From: Flavobacteriales bacterium
GTDB lineage: Bacteria > Bacteroidota > Bacteroidia > Flavobacteriales_D > Sanyastnellaceae
Assembly: GCA_020437755.1 (NCBI GenBank)
Contig: JAGQVX010000026.1
Coordinates: 1-35,303 of the forward strand
DNA length: 35,303 bases
Direction of reading: 5' to 3'
Below are positions 24,401-32,656 of this stretch, in pieces (within the stretch, counting starts at the first letter, position 1; every line of letters begins with the position of its first letter). A program made the translations under genes and the position numbers. The notes under the pieces were generated by a model, which saw only the letters and a program-made list of their open reading frames with translations, searched no databases and was not told the origin of the DNA.

Positions 24401-27400
24401 ACCGTAGGAAACGGCCCATGTAACTTCCCAACGCTGGACACTGTTGAAATTGTCATCTTCGACGACAACCAAAACCCTGCCGATGCGGGTCCTGATGTGT
24501 CGTTCTGTACCCCTACTTCAACGTACGTCATGCAAGCAGTGGCTCCAACCTCACCCTCGGTGGGTGAGTGGACACTGATCTCCGGTACAGGAACCATCAA
24601 CAACGTAAACAACCCCAACTCGAATATTTCCGGATTGGGAATTGGAGAAAACATTTTCCGCTGGACGATCCTGAACGGACCTTGTCCCGGAAGTTCAAAT
24701 TTCGATGAGGTTTCGATTTTCATATTTGACGAAAACGCCCCTGCAGCCGATGCAGGTGACGACCAGGAATGGTGCTCTGATGCAGCTATTCCCGTAAATA
24801 TCAACCTGGCAGCTAATGCACCCATTTTCCCCGGCACGGGAATGTGGACCTTGATTCAGGGTTCCGGTACGATTGTAGATCCTACCGATCCCAACACGGC
24901 TGTAATGGTACTGGGTGAGGGTGAAAACATCTTTGAATGGCAAATCGACAACGGACCCTGTCCGCCCAACGTGTCAACCGATCAGGTTTCCATTTTTGTA
25001 TATCCATGGAACCAGGCCGCCGCTAATGCCGGTCCGGATCAGGATATTTGTTCCGACAACCCAACCACAGTGCTTGCTGCCAACAGCACTACCTTCCCGG
25101 CATCGGGAATGTGGAGTGTGGTATCAGGGAGTGGAACCTTCGCTGATGCCAGCGACCCTAACACTACAGTTTCCGGATTGAGTGTGGGTATTAACGTTTT
25201 GGAATGGACCATCGACAACGGTCCCTGTGATCCCTCAACAACGAGCGATCAGGTTACCATTTTGGTATTCGATGCCAGCCTAGCATTTGCAGATGCCGGT
25301 TCAGACCAAACCATCTGCTCAAGCGCGGGAAGCATCATCATGTCTGCCAACGATCCGGTAAACCCTGCTACGGGAGTGTGGACTGTTATTTCAGGTTCGG
25401 GAGACTTCTCGGATGCCAACGATCCGGAAGCTACCGTCACCAACCTCAGCGTGGGTACGAATGTATTCCAATGGACTGTGGATAACGGACCATGTTCGGG
25501 ATCAACTTTCGATCAAATGACTGTTGTGGTATATGATGCTACATCCCCTGCTGCCAATGCAGGTCCAAATCAGTCGCTCTGTACACCTACGACTTCGACC
25601 AACCTTGCCGCCAACACTCCGGTTTCCCCTGCGGTGGGAACATGGACCCTGGTATCCGGCACGGGAACCATATCCAATGCCAATGATCCGGGAACGCTGG
25701 TTACAGGACTGGCAGTGGGAGCGAACGTATTCCAATGGTCGATTAACAACTCACCTTGTGCTCCGGCCACGACGGTAGATCAGGTAACGATTTTCGTATA
25801 TAACGGCACGGCCACAACAGCTCTGGCTGGAAGTGATCAGGAATTCTGTACACCGGTTTCCTCGACTCTGCTCAATGGAAATGCTCCGGTTTATCCAGCC
25901 ACCGGTGTGTGGACGCTGGTATCGGGAAGTGGAACCATTGTTTCACCTTCCAACCCCAATACGCAGGTTACCGGTCTGGCTGTTGGAGAAAATATTTTCG
26001 AATGGACCATCACCTCCGGACCTTGCGCGGTTTCGACCAGTTCGGACCAGATGTCGGTATTTATTTATGACAACAACCAGGCTCCGGCCAATGCCGGTGC
26101 CGATCAGGAATACTGTTCCGATGTTACTACAGCCACGATGGCTGCCAACGCAGTGACCTTCCCGGCCACCGGCTCGTGGACCCTCGTGAGCGGAACAGGA
26201 GTCTTTGACGATCCTTCCGACCCAAATACGGGTGTAAGTGGCTTGACCATAGGAACCAACGTGTTCCAGTGGACTATCGATAATGGTCCGTGTGGTGCAC
26301 CCACCAGCGACACCATGACCATCCTGATCTACAATGTTTCCGCACCCAACTCGGATGCGGGTCCCGACCAGGATTTGTGTACGCCCACTACCTCTACTAC
26401 CATGAGTGCCAACGTAGCTGAAGCTCCGGCTGTAGGTACGTGGTCATTGGTGAGCGGCTCCGGATCGATTGCCAATGTAAACGACCCGAATACAGCTATA
26501 ACCGGACTCGGTATTGGCGAAAACGTATTTCAATGGACGCTCAACAACGGCACCTGTTCGGGCGGTGAAACTTCCGACCAGGTGATCATTACCGTGTTCA
26601 ACAGCGCCCAGGCGAATGCCGCTGCAGGAATTGACCAAAACTTGTGTACTCCACAAACCTCAACATTCCTCAACGGAAACAACTACAGCTTCCCTGCACA
26701 AGGAACCTGGTCGCTCGTATCCGGTTCAGGAACCATTGCGGATCCCAACGATCCTCAGACCGAGGTAACTGCTCTTGCTATTGGTGAAAACATATTCCAA
26801 TGGACCATTACCAACGGGCCCTGTGCCAACTCGTTGACCACCGATCAGGTGTCCATCTTTGTATTTGATGGTGGTGCGCCGCAAGCAAATGCAGGCATTG
26901 ATCAGGAGTTGTGCTCGCCAACCACCACAACCGTGATGACTGCTGACGCAGCCGTTTCACCGGGAACAGGTGTTTGGTCGCTCATTGGTGGAACAGGAAC
27001 CATTACCACTCCGTCTGATCCGAATACAGGAATTACCAACCTCTCGATTGGTGTAAACACCTTCGTGTGGACCCTCGACTATGCTACATGTGGTACCCAG
27101 TCCGACACGGTACAGGTGATTGTTTACGACAGCACGGTACCGGCTGCAGAAGCCGGCCCCGATCAGGAGCTGTGTACCCCTACTAGTTCTACAGCTCTCA
27201 ATGCCGATGCTGTCAATGCACCGGGTTACGGAACCTGGTCGCTCGTTTCCGGAAGCGGAACGTTTGCCGATGCCAACGATCCGGGAACCACCGTGGACAA
27301 CCTGAGTGTGGGAGAAAATATTTTTGTGTGGACGGTTTACAACGGACCTTGTCTGCTTGCACCTGAAACCACCGACACCATCAGCGTCTTTGTATTTGAC

Positions 27401-30400
27401 GTGAATCAGGCATCCGCCAATGCGGGGGCTGATCAAGAATGGTGTACGCCAACCTCATCGACATTCCTCGATGGAAACAGCATAACTTTCCCGGCCATAG
27501 GAACCTGGACCTTGATATCCGGTAGCGGAACGATTGCCGATCCAAACGACCCGGAAACCGAAGTCACCGGCCTTGCCGTGGGAGAGAACGTATTTCAATG
27601 GAGTGTAGATAACGGTTCATGTGCCGGCGCATTGACTACCGATCAGGTTAGCATCTTTGTGTACGACCAAAACCAGCCTGCGGCCAATGCCGGCCCCGAT
27701 CAGGAGTGGTGTACGCCAGTCGCTAATATTTCACTGGCGGGAAGTTCGGTCACGTATCCGGGATCGGGTGTATGGACACTCGTTTCGGGAACAGCCACCA
27801 TTTTGGACCCCGCAAATCCCAACGCTACGGTAACCGGACTTGCTGTGGGAGAAAACATTTTCCAATGGACGGTCGACAACGGACCGTGCAGTCAGCCAAC
27901 ATCAGACGTGGTATCCATATTCATTTTCAGTCAGTTTAATGACGATGCCAACGCAGGTGCTGATCAGGAACTTTGTACTCCGGACGAGTCTACCAATCTG
28001 GCAGGAAATACTCCTATTTACCCGGCATCAGGAATGTGGACCCTGGTGAGTGGAAGTGGAACCATTGCCGAGCCTGCAAACCCCAATACGTTGGTTACAG
28101 GTCTGACCATTGGAGAGAACATTTTCATGTGGACCGTGGATAACGGACCTTGCGCCAACGGCGTCACGACCGATGTCGTATCCATTTTCGTATTCGATGC
28201 CAACGCACCTTTGGCGAATGCCGGAGCCGACCAGGAATTCTGTACTCCTGTAAGCTCAACATTCATGGACGCTACCGATCCGGTGTTCCCTACTTCGGGT
28301 ACGTGGACCCTCGTATCGGGAAGTGCAACCATTGTGGATGCCAACGATCCTCAAACTGAAATTACCAACCTTGCCTTTGGAGAGAACATCTTCCAATGGA
28401 CGGTTTACAACGGACCCTGTTCAACAACCAACAGCACCGACCTGGTGAGTATATTCATCTTCGATGAAAACCAGGCCGATGCCAATGCCGGTGCTGACCA
28501 GTTGATGTGTATGCCTCAAAATACCACATTGCTCAATGGTAACCCTGCAATTTACCCTGCAACAGGAACCTGGACACTGGTCTCGGGAAGTGGAACCATA
28601 GTAAACCCATCCAATCCGAACACGCAGGTCACCAACCTGGGTATTGGCAACAATGTGTTTGCCTGGACCATTCTCAACGGGCCATGTGCTAATGCCACCA
28701 CTATCGATGAGGTGACTATAAGTGTATTCGACAATGAAATGATGGCCGCAGATGCGGGCCCTGATCAGGAATTCTGCATGCCAACCGATTTTGCGGTGCT
28801 CAATGGCAATACCCCGGTTGTTCCGGCTACCGGTGTGTGGACTCAGGTTCAGGGAACCGGTAATATTCTGGATCCTACCAGCCCACTGACTTCAGTGGTC
28901 AATCTGGGAATTGGTGAAAACATCTTTGCCTGGACAGTAAGCAATGGTCCATGTGGAACGACTGAAGATCTGGTATCAATCTTTATCTATGACCCGGCAG
29001 CGCCAGTGGCCGATGCAGGAGCCGATCAGGAGTTTTGTACTCCGGTGAGTACCACCGTTATGACTGCCAATACACCGGCTGATCCCGGTGTGGGAACCTG
29101 GGAACTCATCGGCGGAAACGGAACCATCCAAAACGTCAACAACCCATCGACCAACATCTCCGGTTTGACCATTGGGGAGAACATCTTCACGTGGACCATC
29201 TATAATGGCCCATGTGCGGAACCTACGGTAGATACGGTTTCGATCTTCATTTTCGACGAAAATGCACCCGATGCCGACGCCGGCAACGATGTGGAAATCT
29301 GTCTGCCCCTTAATGAGGTTCAAATGGATGCCAATGCGGCCATTTTCCCTGCACTGGGAACATGGACCCTCGTAAGTGGATCAGGAACTATTGTAGATCC
29401 GAATGACGAAAACACCATGATCACCGGATTGGGATTGGGTACCAACACGTTTATGTGGACCCTTGACAATACTCCGTGTAACGAAGGAATTACCAGCGAC
29501 ACCGTGGATATTCTCGTATTCGAGGAAGAAATCGATCCGATCTATGCCGGACCAGACCAATTCCTGTGTACACCGGTTACGACTGTACTCATGGCGGCTG
29601 ATGCTATTTCCGATCCCAATACGGGATTTTGGACGGTTGCCGATGGAACAGGCGTCTTTGGTGATGCCACCGACCCCAATACGATTATAAGCGGACTTAC
29701 CGTGGGAATCAACCAGTTTGTGTGGCACGTTGATAACGGTCCGTGTACCATGAATATGTATACCGACACGGTGGACGTGTACATCTACGATGAAGCGCAC
29801 CCTGCAGCCGATGCCGGTCTGGATCAGGAGCTTTGTCTGCCTGTAAACACCACCGACCTCGATGGAAACCTTCCCATTGTTCCGGCTATTGGAACCTGGA
29901 CATTAATCGAGGGTAGTGCAACCATCGTAGATCCGAATGATCCGAACACGGATATTACTGACCTTGCCGTGGGTGTGAACACCTTTGTGTGGACTATAGA
30001 CAATGGCCCATGTGATAATACGATGACCGCCGATACAGTATCCGTACTCGTATTTGAGGAGGATGCCCTTTTGGCGAATGCCGGAGAAAATATTGAATTA
30101 TGTACCCCACAATCATGTGTAACGCTCAACGCTGAAACCCCTTCTTCACCTACAACAGGAACTTGGACGTGGGTAGAAGGCGGAGGAACCATCAGCGATG
30201 TGAATGACCCCAACGCGGAGGTATGTGCCCTTACCGTTGGCCACCATGTGTTGCAGTGGGAAATTTACAACGGACCTTGTACCAATAACTACAGCTTCGA
30301 CTTTGTAGAAATCGACGTGTACGATGCCAATGCCAACCCGTCCAACGCGGGTGAAGATCAGGAATTGTGCTGGCCAACTAACGCCACGGTGCTTGAGGCC

Positions 30401-31690
30401 GACATTCCGATGTTCCCGGCAGTGGGTACCTGGGATTTGATTGATGGTAGCGGATCCATTTCCGACCTCAACGATCCCAATGCCGATTTCACCGAACTCA
30501 GCATTGGCATCAGCATCCTTACCTGGACGGTTTATAACGGACCGTGCAACGAAATGACGATCGATACGGTTCAAATCAGCGTGTTTGACCCTATGTCGCC
30601 CAATGCAGATGCCGGGGAAGATCAGTGGTTCTGTACTCCATTTGGTGGAACCAACCTGGAAGGAAACATGCCTGCACCTCCGGCAACGGGGACGTGGACA
30701 CTCATTTCGGGATCGGCCGATATCGACAATGCTTCGGTCAATAATACTGCCGTGAATAACCTCGGCCTGGGCGAAAACATCTTCGTATGGACTGTGTACA
30801 ATGGCGCCTGTGCCAATTCATCAACATCCGATACCGTAAGTGTTTTTGTCAACGATCTCACTGTGGCGCAAGCTAACGCGGGAGCCGATTTATTCTTCTG
30901 TGGAGCCGTTGACTCACTCATGATGGATGGTAGTGAAACCATCGGAAATACCGCGTTTGGTGAATGGACGATCCTGCAAGGCGGGGGAACGTTTGCCAAT
31001 ACCGCCAATGAACACTCCATGCTGTACGATATACCTGTAGGTGTGAACGAATATGTATGGACCGTGGACAATGGAGCGTGCGGCATCTCGACCGATACCA
31101 TGCAAATTGTCATTTACGATCCTCTGCTCGATCAGGCCTTTGCCGGATTCGACGAGGAAATTTGTCAGGACGAATTTGTAGAATTCAACCTCGAGGCCAA
31201 TGCCGTAGAATGGCCGGCTACCGGATGGTGGGAAATTCTCGAAGGAGATATCGAAATCAGCGACCTGAACGATCCATCGGCTACAGTGCTCGATTTGGGA
31301 ACCATCCTTGAACCCCTCACTACCATTACCAACGTGCTCGTATGGACGGTGGACAATGGAGTGTGTGGCACTACTTCAGATACCTTGGTGTACGTCCTGG
31401 AAGACTGTTTAACGCTCGATATCCCCGATGCCTTCTCGCCCAATGGTGACGGTATCAATGATGTGTTTGAAATCCCCAATTTGTATAAGTATCCCAACAA
31501 TTCCCTGAAGATTTTCAACCGCTGGGGAATGCTCGTGTACGAGTCGGCGCCCTACTTTGAAAACTGGGATGGTACCTCTTCTCACCCGGCCACTATTGGT
31601 CAGGAGCTTCCGGTTTCGACCTATTACTACATCCTCGATCTCGGCAATGGTGCTGAGGCATTCACAGGATATATCTACCTCAAACGATAG
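21497..31690 (+). CDS. giant T9SS type B adhesin: IgGFc-binding-like domain, 31 tandem modules, gliding-motility C-terminal domain
   Basis: A 3397-residue protein from the ATG chosen here. The longer frame begins 20 codons earlier at TTG; the ATG gives a signal peptide ending LLCTATFAQ. Residues about 30-460 resemble the IgGFc-binding N-terminal domain of Bacteroidota surface proteins (DTEFWMPPIWNSG, a central ISVMALENNTTITF block, HVTSDKDIAVISGS). One Ig-like or cadherin-like domain with four cysteines follows, then 31 modules, then the CHU_C/TIGR04131 tail (IPDAFSPNGDGINDVFEI, IFNRWGMLVYES, FTGYIYLKR) that marks type B cargo. Such cargo needs PorP/SprF-like partners, and one is encoded 12 bases downstream. 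Role inferred: a very long, disulfide-stiffened surface filament for adhesion or gliding. The reading frame is intact throughout. Confidence 0.93.
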   Translation: MVSALYHHYRKALSMALFGLLCTATFAQFDTEFWMPPIWNSGVSSQNNPSELFITTPYPTPVNVHIETPDGVTFVLDTTVVSGEPLSVPLTPSLGQTQQYNTVITNNGFLVTSNAPIQCVHKVAGQFNQTLVTLKGPNGLGQEFYCGSQVRNMNAMYGTQEHHFISVMALENNTTITFDTPYNMYDGGGTLANPFVLTLDQYECYLIRGNGPTQHVAGAHVTSDKDIAVISGSTHTRILGGGAADGGVDQLVPIELMGKEFVFIKGDNNVPFDYAIVIATEDNTAIYLDGSATPLTTIDQGEYYDITTTGSFGDAHYIKTDKVAYCYHVTGASLDDEVGMSALPQIDCTGSRYIEFSKFASNASNQIMNVICPPDAEPTLEFNNIYYQSVPGAIYGSVPGKPGWISVSFPNSALQDDNLLTSEGFFHAGFLTGNAGSSGTYGFLSGFNDAFEFLDPNSGLPTTIYMVDTLCGGQTIDHCLEVFSCGIDHNIIDFEGNDGTVVITPASTPFDTCFSYTAPFNYSGLDTITFTVDNSFGFTGSVDVVFMVVNPNTPIDAGPIQELCSETTGTLSAINPDPWVDGYWTVLAGGATLVDPNSPTTQVTNLSLGTNTFLWTQDYGCQTKFDITQIIVYDGTAPVADAGDDVDLCSDDNTFNMQANDPQFTATGTWEIILGSATIWNINDPNALVTNLGIGENIFEWNIDNGPCPGGSTVDAMSIFVFDQNHPQPDVGPDQDFCSDAFTSASVSVTEPIFPAVGQWELVSGSGDITDPLDFETTITNCGIGENVFAWVIDNGPCGELSDTLTITIYDSGVAAADAGTGTQYCTPTTSHIMDAAEPAGPGQGTWTLISGAGVIVSPNDPTSVINNLAVGDNIFQWTIDNGPCANTGDFDQVTITIFDESQDLADAGTDQEFCAAGFVNAQLDASEIIYPGEGLWTVVSGTGTFADPTDPNTTVSGLSVGSNVFQWTVGNGPCNFPTLDTVEIVIFDDNQNPADAGPDVSFCTPTSTYVMQAVAPTSPSVGEWTLISGTGTINNVNNPNSNISGLGIGENIFRWTILNGPCPGSSNFDEVSIFIFDENAPAADAGDDQEWCSDAAIPVNINLAANAPIFPGTGMWTLIQGSGTIVDPTDPNTAVMVLGEGENIFEWQIDNGPCPPNVSTDQVSIFVYPWNQAAANAGPDQDICSDNPTTVLAANSTTFPASGMWSVVSGSGTFADASDPNTTVSGLSVGINVLEWTIDNGPCDPSTTSDQVTILVFDASLAFADAGSDQTICSSAGSIIMSANDPVNPATGVWTVISGSGDFSDANDPEATVTNLSVGTNVFQWTVDNGPCSGSTFDQMTVVVYDATSPAANAGPNQSLCTPTTSTNLAANTPVSPAVGTWTLVSGTGTISNANDPGTLVTGLAVGANVFQWSINNSPCAPATTVDQVTIFVYNGTATTALAGSDQEFCTPVSSTLLNGNAPVYPATGVWTLVSGSGTIVSPSNPNTQVTGLAVGENIFEWTITSGPCAVSTSSDQMSVFIYDNNQAPANAGADQEYCSDVTTATMAANAVTFPATGSWTLVSGTGVFDDPSDPNTGVSGLTIGTNVFQWTIDNGPCGAPTSDTMTILIYNVSAPNSDAGPDQDLCTPTTSTTMSANVAEAPAVGTWSLVSGSGSIANVNDPNTAITGLGIGENVFQWTLNNGTCSGGETSDQVIITVFNSAQANAAAGIDQNLCTPQTSTFLNGNNYSFPAQGTWSLVSGSGTIADPNDPQTEVTALAIGENIFQWTITNGPCANSLTTDQVSIFVFDGGAPQANAGIDQELCSPTTTTVMTADAAVSPGTGVWSLIGGTGTITTPSDPNTGITNLSIGVNTFVWTLDYATCGTQSDTVQVIVYDSTVPAAEAGPDQELCTPTSSTALNADAVNAPGYGTWSLVSGSGTFADANDPGTTVDNLSVGENIFVWTVYNGPCLLAPETTDTISVFVFDVNQASANAGADQEWCTPTSSTFLDGNSITFPAIGTWTLISGSGTIADPNDPETEVTGLAVGENVFQWSVDNGSCAGALTTDQVSIFVYDQNQPAANAGPDQEWCTPVANISLAGSSVTYPGSGVWTLVSGTATILDPANPNATVTGLAVGENIFQWTVDNGPCSQPTSDVVSIFIFSQFNDDANAGADQELCTPDESTNLAGNTPIYPASGMWTLVSGSGTIAEPANPNTLVTGLTIGENIFMWTVDNGPCANGVTTDVVSIFVFDANAPLANAGADQEFCTPVSSTFMDATDPVFPTSGTWTLVSGSATIVDANDPQTEITNLAFGENIFQWTVYNGPCSTTNSTDLVSIFIFDENQADANAGADQLMCMPQNTTLLNGNPAIYPATGTWTLVSGSGTIVNPSNPNTQVTNLGIGNNVFAWTILNGPCANATTIDEVTISVFDNEMMAADAGPDQEFCMPTDFAVLNGNTPVVPATGVWTQVQGTGNILDPTSPLTSVVNLGIGENIFAWTVSNGPCGTTEDLVSIFIYDPAAPVADAGADQEFCTPVSTTVMTANTPADPGVGTWELIGGNGTIQNVNNPSTNISGLTIGENIFTWTIYNGPCAEPTVDTVSIFIFDENAPDADAGNDVEICLPLNEVQMDANAAIFPALGTWTLVSGSGTIVDPNDENTMITGLGLGTNTFMWTLDNTPCNEGITSDTVDILVFEEEIDPIYAGPDQFLCTPVTTVLMAADAISDPNTGFWTVADGTGVFGDATDPNTIISGLTVGINQFVWHVDNGPCTMNMYTDTVDVYIYDEAHPAADAGLDQELCLPVNTTDLDGNLPIVPAIGTWTLIEGSATIVDPNDPNTDITDLAVGVNTFVWTIDNGPCDNTMTADTVSVLVFEEDALLANAGENIELCTPQSCVTLNAETPSSPTTGTWTWVEGGGTISDVNDPNAEVCALTVGHHVLQWEIYNGPCTNNYSFDFVEIDVYDANANPSNAGEDQELCWPTNATVLEADIPMFPAVGTWDLIDGSGSISDLNDPNADFTELSIGISILTWTVYNGPCNEMTIDTVQISVFDPMSPNADAGEDQWFCTPFGGTNLEGNMPAPPATGTWTLISGSADIDNASVNNTAVNNLGLGENIFVWTVYNGACANSSTSDTVSVFVNDLTVAQANAGADLFFCGAVDSLMMDGSETIGNTAFGEWTILQGGGTFANTANEHSMLYDIPVGVNEYVWTVDNGACGISTDTMQIVIYDPLLDQAFAGFDEEICQDEFVEFNLEANAVEWPATGWWEILEGDIEISDLNDPSATVLDLGTILEPLTTITNVLVWTVDNGVCGTTSDTLVYVLEDCLTLDIPDAFSPNGDGINDVFEIPNLYKYPNNSLKIFNRWGMLVYESAPYFENWDGTSSHPATIGQELPVSTYYYILDLGNGAEAFTGYIYLKR
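23159..31417 (+). repeat. array of 31 tandem modules of about 266 bp (85-94 residues)
   Basis: Thirty-one consecutive modules, first at 23159, second at 23414, the 27th at 30074 and the last at 31136. The consensus is roughly A-x-A-G-x-D-Q-E-x-C-T-P, then P-x-x-G-x-W-T-L-V-S-G-S-G-T-I, D-P-N-D-P-N-T, G-E-N-I-F-Q-W-T-I-D-N-G-P-C, and V-S-I-F-V-F-D. One Cys near module position 10 and one near 70 are present in every module. At the DNA level modules differ widely in codon choice, so the array is old and kept by selection on protein sequence. Likely Ig-like beta-sandwiches, each closed by one disulfide. Confidence 0.92.
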
Positions 31691-31702
31691 TAGAATAAAA
31701 AG

Positions 31703-32638
31703 ATGCAGATGATGAAAAAAGCATATATACTCGGTTTGTTGGGCATTTTTATGGCATTCGCCAAATGTTCAATCGCCCAACAAGATCCCATGTTCTCGCA
31801 GTACATGTTCAATACCCTGAGCATTAACCCTGCCTATGCGGGAAGCGCAGACATGCTGGAAGTCAATGCCATTTACAGGCATCAATGGGTGAAATTCGAC
31901 GGTGCGCCAGTAACCCAAACGCTCGTTGCTCACACCCCACTGAAAAAGGAAAGCCTCAGCTTCGGCGGGTCGATCATTAACGATCGGCACGGACCGGTGC
32001 GACAGACGGGCATCTACGGAGATATCTCTTACCGCATTTTTATGGATAAGAGTAAGCTGTCGTTCGGGTTAAAGGCAGGGGTCAACCTGTTCTCTGCGAA
32101 TTTGCAGGATCTGAACACCGTGGTGGACGCCGATCCAACCTTTCAGGCCAATGTTTCCAACCGTACGTTGCCCAACTTCGGTGCAGGGGTGTTTTGGCAC
32201 AGTGAGCGCTACTACATCGGATTCTCAGTGCCGAAGTTGCTGACCAACAAACTCATCAACTCCGACCTGCCCGATTTCAAGGATAACAAAGAGCGACGAC
32301 ATGCCTTCCTCACCGCGGGAATTGTCCTCGACATCAACAACTATCTTAAGTTCAAGCCCACCTTGCTTGTGAAGGCAGTGGATGGGGCGCCTATATCCTT
32401 TGATGTTACCGCCAACTTCTTGCTGTATGAGAAGTTTTGGATTGGAGCCATGTATCGTTTTGAAGACGCCATGGGTGTTCTGCTTCAATACGAGGTAAAC
32501 GGCAAAATCCGCGTGGGATATGCTTACGATTATACGTTCTCCGATATCGGTCAATACAGCAACGGTTCACATGAGATCATGCTGGGAGTTGTGTTTGGAA
32601 AAAGAAGTGGAGGAGATATTTCACCCCGTTATTTTTAA
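31703..32638 (+). CDS. PorP/SprF-family type IX secretion outer membrane protein
   Basis: A 311-residue outer membrane beta-barrel protein. The signal peptide ends AKCSIAQ, and the family signature QQDPMFSQYMFNTLSINPAYAG follows at once, then the recurrent RHQWVKFDGAPVTQTLVAHTPL. Alternating beta-strands run to the C-terminal YDYTFSDIGQYSNGSHEIMLG. The start at 31703 is followed by two more in-frame ATGs, of which the third (31712) begins directly with MKKAYILG; any of them could be used. It lies 12 bases after the giant type B gene. SprF in Flavobacterium johnsoniae is required to export the giant adhesin SprB, so this protein is probably the dedicated export or anchoring partner of the adhesin. 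The partnership here is inferred from position. Confidence 0.92.
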   Translation: MQMMKKAYILGLLGIFMAFAKCSIAQQDPMFSQYMFNTLSINPAYAGSADMLEVNAIYRHQWVKFDGAPVTQTLVAHTPLKKESLSFGGSIINDRHGPVRQTGIYGDISYRIFMDKSKLSFGLKAGVNLFSANLQDLNTVVDADPTFQANVSNRTLPNFGAGVFWHSERYYIGFSVPKLLTNKLINSDLPDFKDNKERRHAFLTAGIVLDINNYLKFKPTLLVKAVDGAPISFDVTANFLLYEKFWIGAMYRFEDAMGVLLQYEVNGKIRVGYAYDYTFSDIGQYSNGSHEIMLGVVFGKRSGGDISPRYF

Positions 32639-32656
32639 TCTGCCAAATTTGCTGAT

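Noticed and set aside
23522-24472. 316-codon minus-strand open frame inside the adhesin repeats
   Set aside because: It mirrors the periodic plus-strand coding sequence. Similar antisense frames recur through the array and show no independent features.
23159-31417. Assembly artefact or recent slippage creating the 31 modules
   Set aside because: Modules differ substantially in codons and residues and the frame is intact over more than 8 kb, so they are old and genuine.
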